Part shown: piece by piece, positions 9,686 to 18,042 of the stretch
Position numbering within the stretch: the first letter of the stretch is position 1
How the letters are laid out: each line of letters starts with the position of its first letter
NCBI RefSeq assembly: GCF_017813395.1
Contig: NZ_JAGIZB010000007.1
Span: forward strand, 1 to 64,000
DNA: 64,000 nucleotides
DNA from: Pararoseomonas baculiformis
GTDB lineage: Bacteria; Pseudomonadota; Alphaproteobacteria; Acetobacterales; Acetobacteraceae
Reading direction: 5' to 3'
Program-made: the position numbers and the translations under genes
The notes under the pieces: generated by a model
Told to the model about the DNA's origin: nothing
Databases searched by the model: none
The model's input: the letters and a program-made list of their open reading frames with translations, nothing else

Positions 9686-10335
9686 TCCGCCCCGCGCCGC
9701 CCGCCGCCCCGCCGGACAGCCCGGCCCGCGATCCCGGGCTGCCGCCCGGCGCGGGCATGGAGCAGGCCGCCGCAGCCGCCAGCGCCTGCACCCTCTGCGC
9801 GCCGCACCTGCCGCTCGGCCCCCGCCCGATCCACCAGCTGCATGCCAAGGCCCGGATCGTCATCACCAGCCAGGCGCCGGGCACCAAGGCCCATCTCTCC
9901 GGCATCCCCTTCGAGGACGCCTCGGGCGAGCGGCTGCGGGACTGGCTAGGCCTGGACAGGGACCGCTTCTACGACCCGACGCAGGTCGCCATCCTGCCCA
10001 TGGGCATGTGTTACCCCGGCCACCTGCCCCGCGGCGGCGATGCGCCGCCCCGCCCGGAATGCGCGCCCACCTGGCACCCGCGCATCCTGCCCCTCTTCGC
10101 CCGGCCCCGGCTCCGCCTCCTGGTTGGGGCCCATGCCATCCGCTTCGTCCTCGGCCGCGGGATGCCCTTTGCCGAGCGCATCCGCCGTTATGCCGAGACA
10201 CTGCCCGACCACTTTCCCCTGCCCCACCCTTCCTGGCGAACCCTTGTCTGGGCGAAGCGCAATCCCTGGTTCGATGCAGAGGTGATCCCCGCGCTACGGC
10301 AGGAGGTCGCGCGGGCCCTCGCGCCCACTGGGTGA
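9676..10335 (+). CDS. Uracil-DNA glycosylase superfamily protein
   Basis: 219 residues with a UDG fold of the family 4/5-related type. The core motif reads SQAPGTKAHLSGIPF followed by FEDASGERLRDWL, matching the usual G-x-APG...G-x-PF...AG pattern. Four cysteines (CTLC near the N-terminus, MCYPG, PECAP) could hold an iron-sulfur cluster as in family 4 enzymes. The C-terminal HPSWR corresponds to the active-site His loop. The motif around ILPMGMCYPG differs from the usual TN-x-x-KCRPP, so activity on uracil is not certain. ATG at 9676 lies inside the end of cobB. Likely a DNA repair role. Confidence 0.82.
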   Translation: MGLIRPAPPAAPPDSPARDPGLPPGAGMEQAAAAASACTLCAPHLPLGPRPIHQLHAKARIVITSQAPGTKAHLSGIPFEDASGERLRDWLGLDRDRFYDPTQVAILPMGMCYPGHLPRGGDAPPRPECAPTWHPRILPLFARPRLRLLVGAHAIRFVLGRGMPFAERIRRYAETLPDHFPLPHPSWRTLVWAKRNPWFDAEVIPALRQEVARALAPTG

Positions 10336-10375
10336 GGCCTCCCCTCCCCTCGGCGCTTTGAACAGATGGTGGGGT

Positions 10376-10426
10376 CCGGGGAGCATCATGCTCCCCGGCG
10401 AGGGGTGCAGGGGAGCGGCGCTCCCC
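10376..10426. terminator. Two tandem hairpins between convergent genes
   Basis: Two GC-rich inverted repeats with the same stem sequence follow each other: GGGGAGC-atcat-GCTCCCC inside the larger repeat at 10376-10398, and GGGGAGC-ggc-GCTCCCC at 10410-10426. They fill the 103-nt gap between the ends of the UDG-like gene (plus) and nnrD (minus). No T tract follows on either strand, so this may be a bidirectional transcript-end structure or a small dispersed repeat. Confidence 0.5.
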
Positions 10427-10438
10427 AGTGGACCGCCT

Positions 10439-11323
10439 TCAGGCCCCCGCCGAAAGATCCGCCATGACGGCCGGGACTTCCGCCAGGAGCTCGCGCGCCA
10501 GAAAGCCCAGCGGCCCGATGCGCCGCGCCAGCCGGTGCCCGGCCTCGGCATGAAGCCAGACAGCCCAGGCCGTGGCCTCGAAGACCGGCGTGCCGCGGGC
10601 GAGGAGGCCGGCGACGATGCCCGCGAGGGTATCGCCCGATCCTGAGGTGGCGAGGCCGACATGGCCGTGGTCACAGAGCATCGCCTGCCCCTCGGGCGCG
10701 ACGACCCAGGTCTGCGCGCCCTTCATCGCCACCACGCAGCCCAGCTCCTGCGCCGCCCGGCGCCCCGCGGCCAGCGGATCGGCCGAGACGTCCTCCTTCG
10801 GGATGCCAAGCAGGCCCGCCATTTCCCCGGCATGGGGGGTGATGACGGCCCGCGGCGCGTGGGGGCGCAGCGCCTCCGGATGTCCGACGAGGCCGCTCAT
10901 CCCGCCCGCATCCAGAACAAGGCCCCGGCCAGGCTCCAGGCTGCCGAGCAGCGCGCCGACAAGGGCCTCGGCGCCCTCGCCCGGCAGGCCCGGCCCGATC
11001 AGGAGGGAGGCACAGGCATTCAGCCGGGGGATCAGGGCGCGCGCGGCGCCGGGGGCGATGCGGCCTTCCCCCGTCTCCTCCAGCGCCATCACCAGCGCTT
11101 CCGGCATGGCCATGGCGAGATGCGGCGCCATCGAGCGCACCGTGGCCATGCGGAGCTTGCCGGCACCGGCGCGCAGCGCGCCCTCCCCGGCCAGGAGGAC
11201 GGCGCCGGGCACCTCGGCGGAGCCGCCCACCACCAGCACCGTGCCACGCCGGGACTTGTCGTCATCCGCCGCGGGAAAGGGAAGCGGATGCGCCCGCAGC
11301 CAGGCCGGCGTGATCCGGCTCAT
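10439..11323 (-). CDS. nnrD: ADP-dependent NAD(P)H-hydrate dehydratase
   Basis: 294 residues, ribokinase-like fold. Repairs hydrated NADH and NADPH (NADHX/NADPHX) by ATP- or ADP-dependent dehydration. Motifs: GTVLVVGGS near the N-terminus, GAGKLRMAT, LLIGPGL, LDAGGMSGL, the AVITPHAGEMAGLLG segment and the ATP-site GSGDTLAGIVAGLLARG. The N-terminal epimerase (NnrE) domain found in many bacterial fusions is absent, so the epimerase must be encoded elsewhere. The ATG overlaps the stop of the upstream phosphatase gene by 4 nt (ATGA). Confidence 0.92.
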   Translation of the reverse strand: MSRITPAWLRAHPLPFPAADDDKSRRGTVLVVGGSAEVPGAVLLAGEGALRAGAGKLRMATVRSMAPHLAMAMPEALVMALEETGEGRIAPGAARALIPRLNACASLLIGPGLPGEGAEALVGALLGSLEPGRGLVLDAGGMSGLVGHPEALRPHAPRAVITPHAGEMAGLLGIPKEDVSADPLAAGRRAAQELGCVVAMKGAQTWVVAPEGQAMLCDHGHVGLATSGSGDTLAGIVAGLLARGTPVFEATAWAVWLHAEAGHRLARRIGPLGFLARELLAEVPAVMADLSAGA

Positions 11324-12108
11324 GCGCCCACCGCCTTCGCGTCGGGCTCGGCCGTCACGGGCGTGCCCTCGCGCTGGAGCGGCGCGACGAAGTTGTAGCG
11401 GAGCAGCCTGAGCGACCCGGTGGCACCCGCGGCGGGATCGAAGCGGTATTCGGTGATGCCGCAATTCGGCACGTCGCCCTCGCGGTCGATGGCGAGGATC
11501 TCCTCCTCGGTCATGTTCTCCAGCAGGTAGCGCAGGCAGAGCACGACGACCTGATGCGCCACGATCAACACGCGGCGGCCACCATGGTGCAGGCTGATCG
11601 TGTCCAGCGCGGAACGCAGGCGCAGGATCACGTCGCACCAGGATTCGCCACCGGGCGGCCGGTGGTAGAACTTTCCGAGGATGCGGCGGAACTCAGCCTG
11701 GTCCGGCATGGACTCGCGGATGCCAAGGGTGGTCAGCCCGTCCAGCACGCCGAATTCCTTCTCGCGCAGGCGCTCGTCGATGACGAAGTCCTCCCGCGCG
11801 ATGGGCAGGCCGCCCGCCTCATGCACCAGCGCCGCCGTCTGCCGCGCGCGGCGATAGGGCGAGCAGAGCACCACCTCCGGCCGCGCCGCTTCCGGCATGG
11901 CGGCGAACCAATGGCCGACCGAGCGCGACTGCGCCTCCCCCAGCGCGCTCAGCGGCACATCCACATCCCGCCCCTCCACCGCGATCCGGGCGGCCTTGGC
12001 CCGCATGGCCGCGTCCCGCGCTACATTCCCCGCGCTCTCGCCGTGGCGGAGGATCCAGAGCGTGTCCGGCCATCGCTGGGACGGCCTGGGATGGGCGTGT
12101 TCGGGCAT
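11320..12108 (-). CDS. Histidine phosphatase family protein (phosphoglycerate mutase-like)
   Basis: 262 residues. The catalytic LWILRHGESAGN motif (RHG, His phosphorylated) begins near residue 18; SPYRRARQTA supplies a phosphate-binding Arg; REKEFGVLDG the acidic residue; and LIVAHQ the second catalytic His. The C-terminal ~60 residues (from ITEYRF) are an extension beyond the core. Could be a phosphatase for sugar phosphates or nucleotides; the substrate cannot be deduced. ATG at 12108 chosen because upstream residues are proline-rich shadow sequence. Probably cotranscribed with nnrD. Confidence 0.88.
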   Translation of the reverse strand: MPEHAHPRPSQRWPDTLWILRHGESAGNVARDAAMRAKAARIAVEGRDVDVPLSALGEAQSRSVGHWFAAMPEAARPEVVLCSPYRRARQTAALVHEAGGLPIAREDFVIDERLREKEFGVLDGLTTLGIRESMPDQAEFRRILGKFYHRPPGGESWCDVILRLRSALDTISLHHGGRRVLIVAHQVVVLCLRYLLENMTEEEILAIDREGDVPNCGITEYRFDPAAGATGSLRLLRYNFVAPLQREGTPVTAEPDAKAVGA

Positions 12109-12221
12109 GGGCGCTCCCCTCCTGCCGGAGCCCAACGCGGGCGGGCAGGGCGGGTTGGGGTGGGAGCGGATGGGATGGCCAAGGGCTGCGCCGCTTCCGG
12201 CGGGTGGCCCGATGGGCTGCG

Positions 12222-12629
12222 TTAGCCCTCGCCCTCCAGCCGCGCGATCCCTTCCTCGGAATAGCCGAAATGATGCGCGATCTCGTGGATCAGCACGTTC
12301 CGCACCAGCCGGAACAGGTCCTCGCCCGTTTCCACCCATTCCACCAGGATCGGCTCGCGGTAGAGCAGGATGGTGTCCGGCTCCATCGGCGCGTCGAGCA
12401 CGGATTTCTCGGTCAGCGGCGTCCCGCGATAGAGGCCGGTCAGCTCCCAGGGATGCTCCAGGCCCAGTTCCGCCAGCGTCTCGTCGTCCGGTAGCTCCTC
12501 CACGAGGATGGCGGCGCCCCGCACGGCGTCGCGCAGCGGCTCCGGGATGGCGGCGAAGGCGCGCTCCGCCAGCTCGGCCAGGTCCTCGGCGGAAGGTGGG
12601 GCGCCCCAGCGCAGCTCGGTGTTCGTCAT
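12222..12629 (-). CDS. Minimal zincin-like metallopeptidase family protein
   Basis: 135 residues. Contains HEIAHHFG, an HExxH zinc site followed by a third ligand region (HHFG...EE), typical of the small MMP-like protein family common in alpha- and actinobacteria. The preceding stretch [12 protein letters not shown] is also typical. No signal peptide, so cytosolic. Biological substrate unknown. An in-frame ATG 18 nt upstream is an alternative start. Confidence 0.88.
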   Translation of the reverse strand: MTNTELRWGAPPSAEDLAELAERAFAAIPEPLRDAVRGAAILVEELPDDETLAELGLEHPWELTGLYRGTPLTEKSVLDAPMEPDTILLYREPILVEWVETGEDLFRLVRNVLIHEIAHHFGYSEEGIARLEGEG

Positions 12630-12687
12630 GGGCGTCAAGGGCGGCATAAGGATGCCCTGGTCAAGAGAAACCACCGGGACACCCATC

Positions 12688-12978
12688 ATGGCCGAACCCC
12701 TCCCCGCCGCCCGCCGGCAGGAGCTTTCCACCCTTCTCCCGCTCTGGGGCATGGCCCCGGACCGGGACGCCATCCATCGCGCCTTCCGCTTCCGCGACTT
12801 CTCCGAGGCCTTCGGCTTCATGGCCCGTGTCGCCCTGCTCGCCGAGGCGCAGGACCACCATCCCGAATGGTCGAATGTATGGAACCGGGTGGAGATCACC
12901 CTCACCACCCATGATGCCGGCGGGCTGAGCGAGCGCGATATCCGGCTCGCCGCCTCCATCGACGCCCTGCTGGGCTGA
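12688..12978 (+). CDS. phhB: Pterin-4a-carbinolamine dehydratase
   Basis: 96 residues. Dehydrates the 4a-hydroxytetrahydropterin formed during phenylalanine hydroxylation, regenerating the cofactor. The active-site motif [15 protein letters not shown] has three clustered His/Trp residues as in the PCD/DCoH family, and [13 protein letters not shown] and [12 protein letters not shown] are also typical. Full length. Divergent from the metallopeptidase by 58 nt. The presumed partner hydroxylase phhA lies about 29 kb away at 42200. Confidence 0.93.
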   Translation: MAEPLPAARRQELSTLLPLWGMAPDRDAIHRAFRFRDFSEAFGFMARVALLAEAQDHHPEWSNVWNRVEITLTTHDAGGLSERDIRLAASIDALLG

Positions 12979-13051
12979 CAGCATCGTTGCGCGGCGGGGG
13001 CGGGCCGGGCAACCTTTCCCCTCAGCCGCCGAAAAAGGCGGATAGGAGGAA

Positions 13052-14029
13052 ATGATGTCCCTTTCCCGCCGCGCCATCCTGGCGGCCCCCGCCATCCTGG
13101 CCGCCCGTCCGCTGCTGGCCCAGGGAACGAACTTCCCCTCCCGGGCCGTGCGGATGGTGGTGCCCTACACGCCCGGCGGTGTCTCGGACATCACCGCCCG
13201 CCTGATCGCGGAGCCGCTGGCCGCCCAGTGGGGGTACCCCGTGCCGGTGGAGAACCGCGCCGGGGCGGATGGCATCATCGGCACCGACGTGATCGCGAAA
13301 TCCGCGCCGGACGGGCACACCCTCGGCCTCGTCTCGGTGGGCCACCCGGTCAACGCGGCCTTCTATCGGCTGCCCTATGACACGATGAAGGACTTCTCCT
13401 TCGTCACCCTCACCACCCGCACGCCGCTGGTGATCGTGGCGAGCAAGGGCTTCGCCGCCAGCACGCCGGCGGAACTCGTGGCCCGTGCCAAGTCGGGCGG
13501 GGCCGGCGGGCAGGTCACCTTCGCCGGCACTGGCGGCGTGGTGCGTCTCGCCCCCGTGCTCTTCGCCCAGCGCGCGGGGATAGAGCTGACCTACGTGCCC
13601 TATCGCGGCTCCACCCAGGCGCATCCGGACCTGATGGCGGGGCGCGTGGACATCATGTTCGACACGGTCCCGGCCGCCCTGCCCCATATCCAGTCCGGCG
13701 CCTTCAAGGCGCTGGCAACCACCGGGGCCGAGCGCGCGCCGCAGCTGCCGGACGTGCCGACGCTGGGCGAGGCCTTCATGCCGGGCTTCGAGGCGTCCAC
13801 CTGGGGCATGGTGATCGGCCCGGCCAACATCCCGCAGCCCGTGCTGGCCAAGCTTTCCGCCGATTGCGGCGCGGCCGTGATGCGCCCCGATATCGCCGCC
13901 CGCCATGCCAATCTGGGCGCCGCGGTCACCCGCTCCACCCCGGAGGAAACCCGGCGCTTCGTCCAGGCGGAGCTGGACAAGTGGGGCGATGCGGCGCGCA
14001 AGGCCGGCATCCAGCCCCAATCCGCCTGA
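13052..14029 (+). CDS. Tripartite tricarboxylate transporter substrate-binding protein (Bug/TctC)
   Basis: 325 residues, periplasmic solute-binding protein. The signal peptide (about 24 residues) has RR near the start and ends LLAQ. Mature part begins with FPSRAVRMVVPYTPGG, the family's ligand-carboxylate loop, followed by VENRAGADGIIG, SAPDGHTLG and YVPYRGSTQAHPDL. A strong AGGAGG site lies 2-8 nt before ATGATG; either ATG (13052 or 13055) could be used. No TctA or TctB membrane gene is near, so it is an orphan binding protein of unknown ligand. Confidence 0.93.
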   Translation: MMSLSRRAILAAPAILAARPLLAQGTNFPSRAVRMVVPYTPGGVSDITARLIAEPLAAQWGYPVPVENRAGADGIIGTDVIAKSAPDGHTLGLVSVGHPVNAAFYRLPYDTMKDFSFVTLTTRTPLVIVASKGFAASTPAELVARAKSGGAGGQVTFAGTGGVVRLAPVLFAQRAGIELTYVPYRGSTQAHPDLMAGRVDIMFDTVPAALPHIQSGAFKALATTGAERAPQLPDVPTLGEAFMPGFEASTWGMVIGPANIPQPVLAKLSADCGAAVMRPDIAARHANLGAAVTRSTPEETRRFVQAELDKWGDAARKAGIQPQSA

Positions 14030-14119
14030 CCCAGCGCCCTGGAGGGGCGGAGGTGCGGCGTGGCTAGCCGCTCCTCCCGCCCTGACGACAGGGGCAGCCG
14101 GGCGGTTTAGAAGCAGGCC

Positions 14120-15004
14120 ATGCGGACCTACCCCTTCGTCACCGTCGATGTCTTCACGGATCGCCGCTTCGGCGGCAACCAGCTCGCCGTCTTTCCCGAT
14201 GCGCGCGGCCTGTCGGATGCCGAGATGCAGAGCCTGGCGGCCGAGTTCAACCTGAGCGAGACGACCTTCGTCCTTCCGCCCGATGACCCGGCCCATACGG
14301 CACGCGTGCGGATCTTCACCCGCAAATACGAGATGCCCTTCGCGGGCCACCCGAATGTCGGGACCGGCTTCGTGCTGGCGCAGCGGAACGGCGGGGACCG
14401 GCTGGTTTTCGAGGAGATCGCAGGGCTGGTGGAGATCGCGGTGGAGCGCGACGCGGCGGGCGGCGTGACAGGCGCCACCATCGCCGCCCCGCAGCCGCTC
14501 TCCCTCGGCGAGCGATTCGCTCCCGCGGCCATCGCGGCCTGCGCGGGGCTGGAGGAAGCCGCCATCCGCAGCGCCGCGCATCCGCCGGTGCAGGCCGGCA
14601 CGGGCAACAGCTTCATCCTGGCGGAATGCGCGCCGGAGGCCCTGTCCCGCGCGCAGCCGGATTTCGCCGCCTTCCGCGCCATGGCCGATGCACATCCCGG
14701 GCTGCAGGGGCGGGTTGGCCTCTATCTGTACGCACATGCCGGCCCAGGCGCCGTCCGGGCCCGGATGTTCGCGCCCCTGGGCGGCACGGTGGAGGACGCG
14801 GCCACGGGCAGCGCCGCAACGCCCCTCTCCGCCCTGCTCCTCTCCCTCTCGGACAGGGAGGAGGCCCGGCTGAATATCACCCAGGGCGTTGAAATGGGCC
14901 GCCCCAGCCTGCTCCGGACCAGCGCCCGGCGCGCGGCGGATGGTATCCGCGCCAGCGTGGGCGGGGGCTGCGTCCCCGTGCTGCGCGGCGAAGCGGTCCT
15001 CTGA
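14120..15004 (+). CDS. PhzF family phenazine-biosynthesis-like isomerase
   Basis: 294 residues with the duplicated diaminopimelate-epimerase-like fold. Opening motif [22 protein letters not shown], shown in pieces, is characteristic; the catalytic Glu lies in NLSETTFV near residue 45; [19 protein letters not shown] and the late EDAATGSAA glycine loop follow. Homologues isomerise small carboxylates, but outside phz clusters the substrate is usually unknown and there are no phenazine genes here. Stands alone between the Bug protein and the sensor kinase. Confidence 0.92.
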   Translation: MRTYPFVTVDVFTDRRFGGNQLAVFPDARGLSDAEMQSLAAEFNLSETTFVLPPDDPAHTARVRIFTRKYEMPFAGHPNVGTGFVLAQRNGGDRLVFEEIAGLVEIAVERDAAGGVTGATIAAPQPLSLGERFAPAAIAACAGLEEAAIRSAAHPPVQAGTGNSFILAECAPEALSRAQPDFAAFRAMADAHPGLQGRVGLYLYAHAGPGAVRARMFAPLGGTVEDAATGSAATPLSALLLSLSDREEARLNITQGVEMGRPSLLRTSARRAADGIRASVGGGCVPVLRGEAVL

Positions 15005-15043
15005 GCCAGCCGGCCGGATGAGCCTGGAGGGTTCCTGCCAGCG

Positions 15044-17068
15044 ATGCCACTCGATCACGAAGGCAACACGGGCCTGACGGCGGAAACGGAAGCGCTGCTG
15101 GCCGCCTGCCTCGATTCGGGCCGCTATCGCGACCGGGACGAGGCGCTGCGCGCTGCCCTGCGCCTGCTGAACGAGCAGGAATGCGGCGCGGGAGGTCCGG
15201 CCAGCGCCTTTCGCCTGGCCCTGGACGAGCGGCTGCGGGACCTTTCCGATCCGCTGGAAGCCATGGTGGCCGCGGCGGGCATGCTCGGCCGCGAGCTCGG
15301 CGCCGCCCGTGCGGGCTATGGGGAGATCGATGCCGCCGGCGAGGTGGTGCGGGTGGAGCGGGACTGGAGCGCGGGGCGCCTGCCGAGCCTGGCGGGGGAG
15401 GCCCGGCTGCTGGATGGCTTCGGGCCCGAGCTGATAAGGGAACTTCGCCGCGGCCGGATGCTGATGGTGCAGGACTGCCGGACCGACCCGCGCGCCGCCG
15501 GGGAGGACCGGGCCGCGGCCTGGGACAGCATCGGCACGCGCGCGCTGATCGTCGCGCCGCTGGTCAAAGGCGGGCGGCTGACCGCCATCCTCTATGTCCA
15601 CGAGCCCGAGCCCCGCCGCTGGACTTCGGCCGAGGCGATGCTGGTGCGCGAGGTGGCCGAGCGGACCTGGGACGCGGTGGGCCGTGCCCGCGCGGAGGCG
15701 GCGCTGCGCGAGAGCGAGGAGCGCCACCGCACCCTGTTCGACCTGGCGCCCTTCGCCGTGATCATCGTCGATCCCGCCACGCATGCGGTGCTGGATGTGA
15801 ATGCCTTCGCCTGCGACAGCTACGGCTACACGCGGGACGAATTCACCCGGCTCTCCATCGCCGATATCGACGCGCTGGGCGACTCCGGGGCCATCCGCGT
15901 GCGCGGCCGCGCGGGCATGATCAAACCGGGGCTGCAGAGCTTCGAGGCCCGGCACCGCCTGGCCTCGGGCGAGATCCGCGATGTGCTCGTGCGCGTGCAG
16001 GGAATCCGCCTGGGCGGGCGGGACGTGTCCTATGGCGCGCATCTCGACATCACCGACCGCAAGGCGGCCGATGCGGCGCTGCGCGCCAGCAATGCCCGTT
16101 TGCGCCTGGCGATCGAGGCGGCGCAGCTGAGCACCTGGGAGTTCGACCTCGTCGGCGGCACAGGCTCCCGCGCCGGACCGCTGGCGACGCATCTGCCCCT
16201 GGTGCCTTCCATGAACTTCACCACCGCGGATTGGGTCGCCTCCATCCACCCGGAGGACCAGGACAGGATCGAGCGGCTCTTCTGGGCGGTGGCGCGTGGG
16301 GAGGAACCCCGCTTTGCCGCCGAGTTCCGCGTGCGCCGCCCGGATGGGAGCTGGGCCTGGGTCAGCTCCTTCGGTGCCGTGGTGGAGCGCGATCCGGAGA
16401 ATGACAGCCCCCGCCGCCTGGCGGGCGTGGCGCAGGACATCACCGAGCGCCGCGCGGCGGAGGAACGCCGGGCGCTCCTCATGCGCGAGGTGGACCACCG
16501 GGCCAAGAACGCGCTGGCCGTGGTGCAGGCCGCGCTCCGCCTGACCCGCGCGGAGGATGTCTCCTCCTATCGCCGCGCCATCGAGGGCAGGGTCGCCTCC
16601 ATGGCCCGGGCCCAGACCCTGCTGGCCGAGGACCGCTGGGCTGGGGCCGCGCTGCGGGCGCTTCTGTTCGGGGAGATCGGCCCCTTCCTCGGCGGCGACG
16701 AGAGGCGCGCCACGCTGGAGGGAGCGCCGATCATTCTCCCGGCCCGCGCGGCGCAGCCCATCGCCATGGCGGTGCATGAGCTGGCGACGAATGCCGTGAA
16801 GCACGGCGCGCTCTCCGTCCGGGCCGGGCGGCTTGCCATCCACTGGAACCTTGAGGATGGCCCGGGCCACATGCTGCATCTGCGCTGGTGCGAACGGGGC
16901 GGGCCTCCCCTTTCCGGCCCGCCGCCCGGACGGGGCTTCGGCTCCCGCATGCTGGAGGGCACCATCCGCGGCCAGCTCGGCGGAACGGTGCGGATGGATT
17001 GGCAGGCCGAGGGGCTGGTCTGCGAGATGGCGATTCCCCTGAACCACGGTGGCGACCCGCTGGCCTAA
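15044..17068 (+). CDS. RHH-GAF-PAS-PAS-HWE sensor histidine kinase
   Basis: 674 residues, no transmembrane segment. Order: residues ~9-46 resemble a ParD/CopG-type ribbon-helix-helix (GLTAETEALLAACLDSGRY then DRDEALRAALRLLNE); GAF domain ~66-215; PAS ~225-345; PAS ~350-475 with a PAC-like DITERRAAEE end; HWE-family kinase from ~478. The phosphoacceptor is His485 in REVDHRAKNALAVVQ; the ATP site includes HELATNAVKHGAL, and a His-Trp...Glu follows (IHWNLED). No receiver domain, so it should act on a separate response regulator, none of which is adjacent. The RHH-like head on a kinase is unusual and could give dimerisation or DNA binding. Cytosolic sensing is expected. Confidence 0.88.
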   Translation: MPLDHEGNTGLTAETEALLAACLDSGRYRDRDEALRAALRLLNEQECGAGGPASAFRLALDERLRDLSDPLEAMVAAAGMLGRELGAARAGYGEIDAAGEVVRVERDWSAGRLPSLAGEARLLDGFGPELIRELRRGRMLMVQDCRTDPRAAGEDRAAAWDSIGTRALIVAPLVKGGRLTAILYVHEPEPRRWTSAEAMLVREVAERTWDAVGRARAEAALRESEERHRTLFDLAPFAVIIVDPATHAVLDVNAFACDSYGYTRDEFTRLSIADIDALGDSGAIRVRGRAGMIKPGLQSFEARHRLASGEIRDVLVRVQGIRLGGRDVSYGAHLDITDRKAADAALRASNARLRLAIEAAQLSTWEFDLVGGTGSRAGPLATHLPLVPSMNFTTADWVASIHPEDQDRIERLFWAVARGEEPRFAAEFRVRRPDGSWAWVSSFGAVVERDPENDSPRRLAGVAQDITERRAAEERRALLMREVDHRAKNALAVVQAALRLTRAEDVSSYRRAIEGRVASMARAQTLLAEDRWAGAALRALLFGEIGPFLGGDERRATLEGAPIILPARAAQPIAMAVHELATNAVKHGALSVRAGRLAIHWNLEDGPGHMLHLRWCERGGPPLSGPPPGRGFGSRMLEGTIRGQLGGTVRMDWQAEGLVCEMAIPLNHGGDPLA

Positions 17069-17114
17069 GGGGTGTGCCGGCCGGAAGCCACCAGCCCCGG
17101 GCATCACGGACCAG

Positions 17115-17131
17115 GGACCCGCGCAGGGTCC
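17115..17131. terminator. Hairpin between convergent kinase and gluQ genes
   Basis: GGACCC (17115-17120) and GGGTCC (17126-17131) form a 6-bp GC stem with a 5-nt loop in the 62-nt gap between two convergent genes, touching the gluQ stop. No T run, so the terminator role is a guess. Confidence 0.3.
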
Positions 17132-17997
17132 TAACCGGCCAGCCCTGCCATGCGGCGCAGCTCCGCCGGGCTCCGCCCCGCGGCGCGGAGGGCCCGTAGC
17201 GCCACCGCGCCGTCACGCTTGGCCAGCCGCTTCCCATCCGGCCCCAACAGCAGGGGGTGGTGGCGATAGGCGGGCTCGGGCCAGCCCATCAGAACCTGGA
17301 TCAGCCGGTGCAGGTCGGTCGCCGCCTTCAGGTCCTCTCCGCGCGTCACCAGCGTCACGCCCTGCAGCGCGTCGTCATGGGTGACGCAGAGATGATAGGA
17401 GGCCGGCGTGTCCTTGCGGGCGAGCACCGGATCTCCGAAGCGGGCGGGATCGCAGCGCAGCCGTCCCTCCCCCAGCTCCTCGAAGCTCGGCGGCCCGCCC
17501 GCCGTTTCCAGCGATGCCGCCATGTCCAGCCGTAGCGCATAAGGCGCCCCCGAGGCGATGCGCGCGGCACGCTCGGCCCCGGACAGGCGGCGGCAGGTTC
17601 CGGGATAGAGCATGCCCTCCGGCCCATGCGGCGCAGCCCCGATCGCGGCCACCTCCCGCGCGATCTCCCCGCGGGTGCAGAAGCAGGGATAGAGAAGGCC
17701 GCGGCCGGACAGGGAGTCCAGCACCGCCCGGTAATCGCCGAAATGCGCGGACTGCACGCGCGGCTCCCCGTCCCAGTTCAGGCCGAGCCAGGCCAGGTCC
17801 TCCAGAAGCGCCGCCGTGAAGTCCGGGCGGCAGCGCGTGCGATCGATATCCTCGATCCGCAGCAGGAAGCGGCCCCCGGCCTCCCGCGCCGCGCGCCAGG
17901 CGATGAGCGCGGAATGGGCGTGGCCCAGATGCAGGTAGCCCGTCGAGCTGGGCGCGAAGCGCGTGACGATGCCGTTGGAACGTGGTCTTGCTGCCAT
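17131..17997 (-). CDS. gluQ: Glutamyl-queuosine tRNA(Asp) synthetase
   Basis: 288 residues. Attaches glutamate to the queuosine at position 34 of tRNA-Asp; a paralogue of glutamyl-tRNA synthetase lacking the anticodon-binding domain. The HIGH-like motif is HLGH (residues 23-26) in FAPSSTGYLHLGH; RIEDID binds glutamate/ATP; zinc ligands are in YPCFCTRGEI and YPGTCR; the KMSKS counterpart is KRLAKRD. Length fits GluQ-RS (about 290) rather than GltX (about 470). Divergent from the esterase gene by 45 nt. Confidence 0.93.
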   Translation of the reverse strand: MAARPRSNGIVTRFAPSSTGYLHLGHAHSALIAWRAAREAGGRFLLRIEDIDRTRCRPDFTAALLEDLAWLGLNWDGEPRVQSAHFGDYRAVLDSLSGRGLLYPCFCTRGEIAREVAAIGAAPHGPEGMLYPGTCRRLSGAERAARIASGAPYALRLDMAASLETAGGPPSFEELGEGRLRCDPARFGDPVLARKDTPASYHLCVTHDDALQGVTLVTRGEDLKAATDLHRLIQVLMGWPEPAYRHHPLLLGPDGKRLAKRDGAVALRALRAAGRSPAELRRMAGLAG

Positions 17998-18042
17998 CGC
18001 GCCGGCCGGGTTAGCCGGGTGGCGTCAGGAAGGAAAGCAGAG

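Noticed and set aside
13022-17107. 1361-codon open frame on the minus strand
   Set aside because: It lies antisense to three well-supported plus-strand genes (Bug protein, PhzF, sensor kinase) and its translation is Arg/Gly/His-rich with no motif. At ~70% GC, stop codons are rare in the complementary frame.
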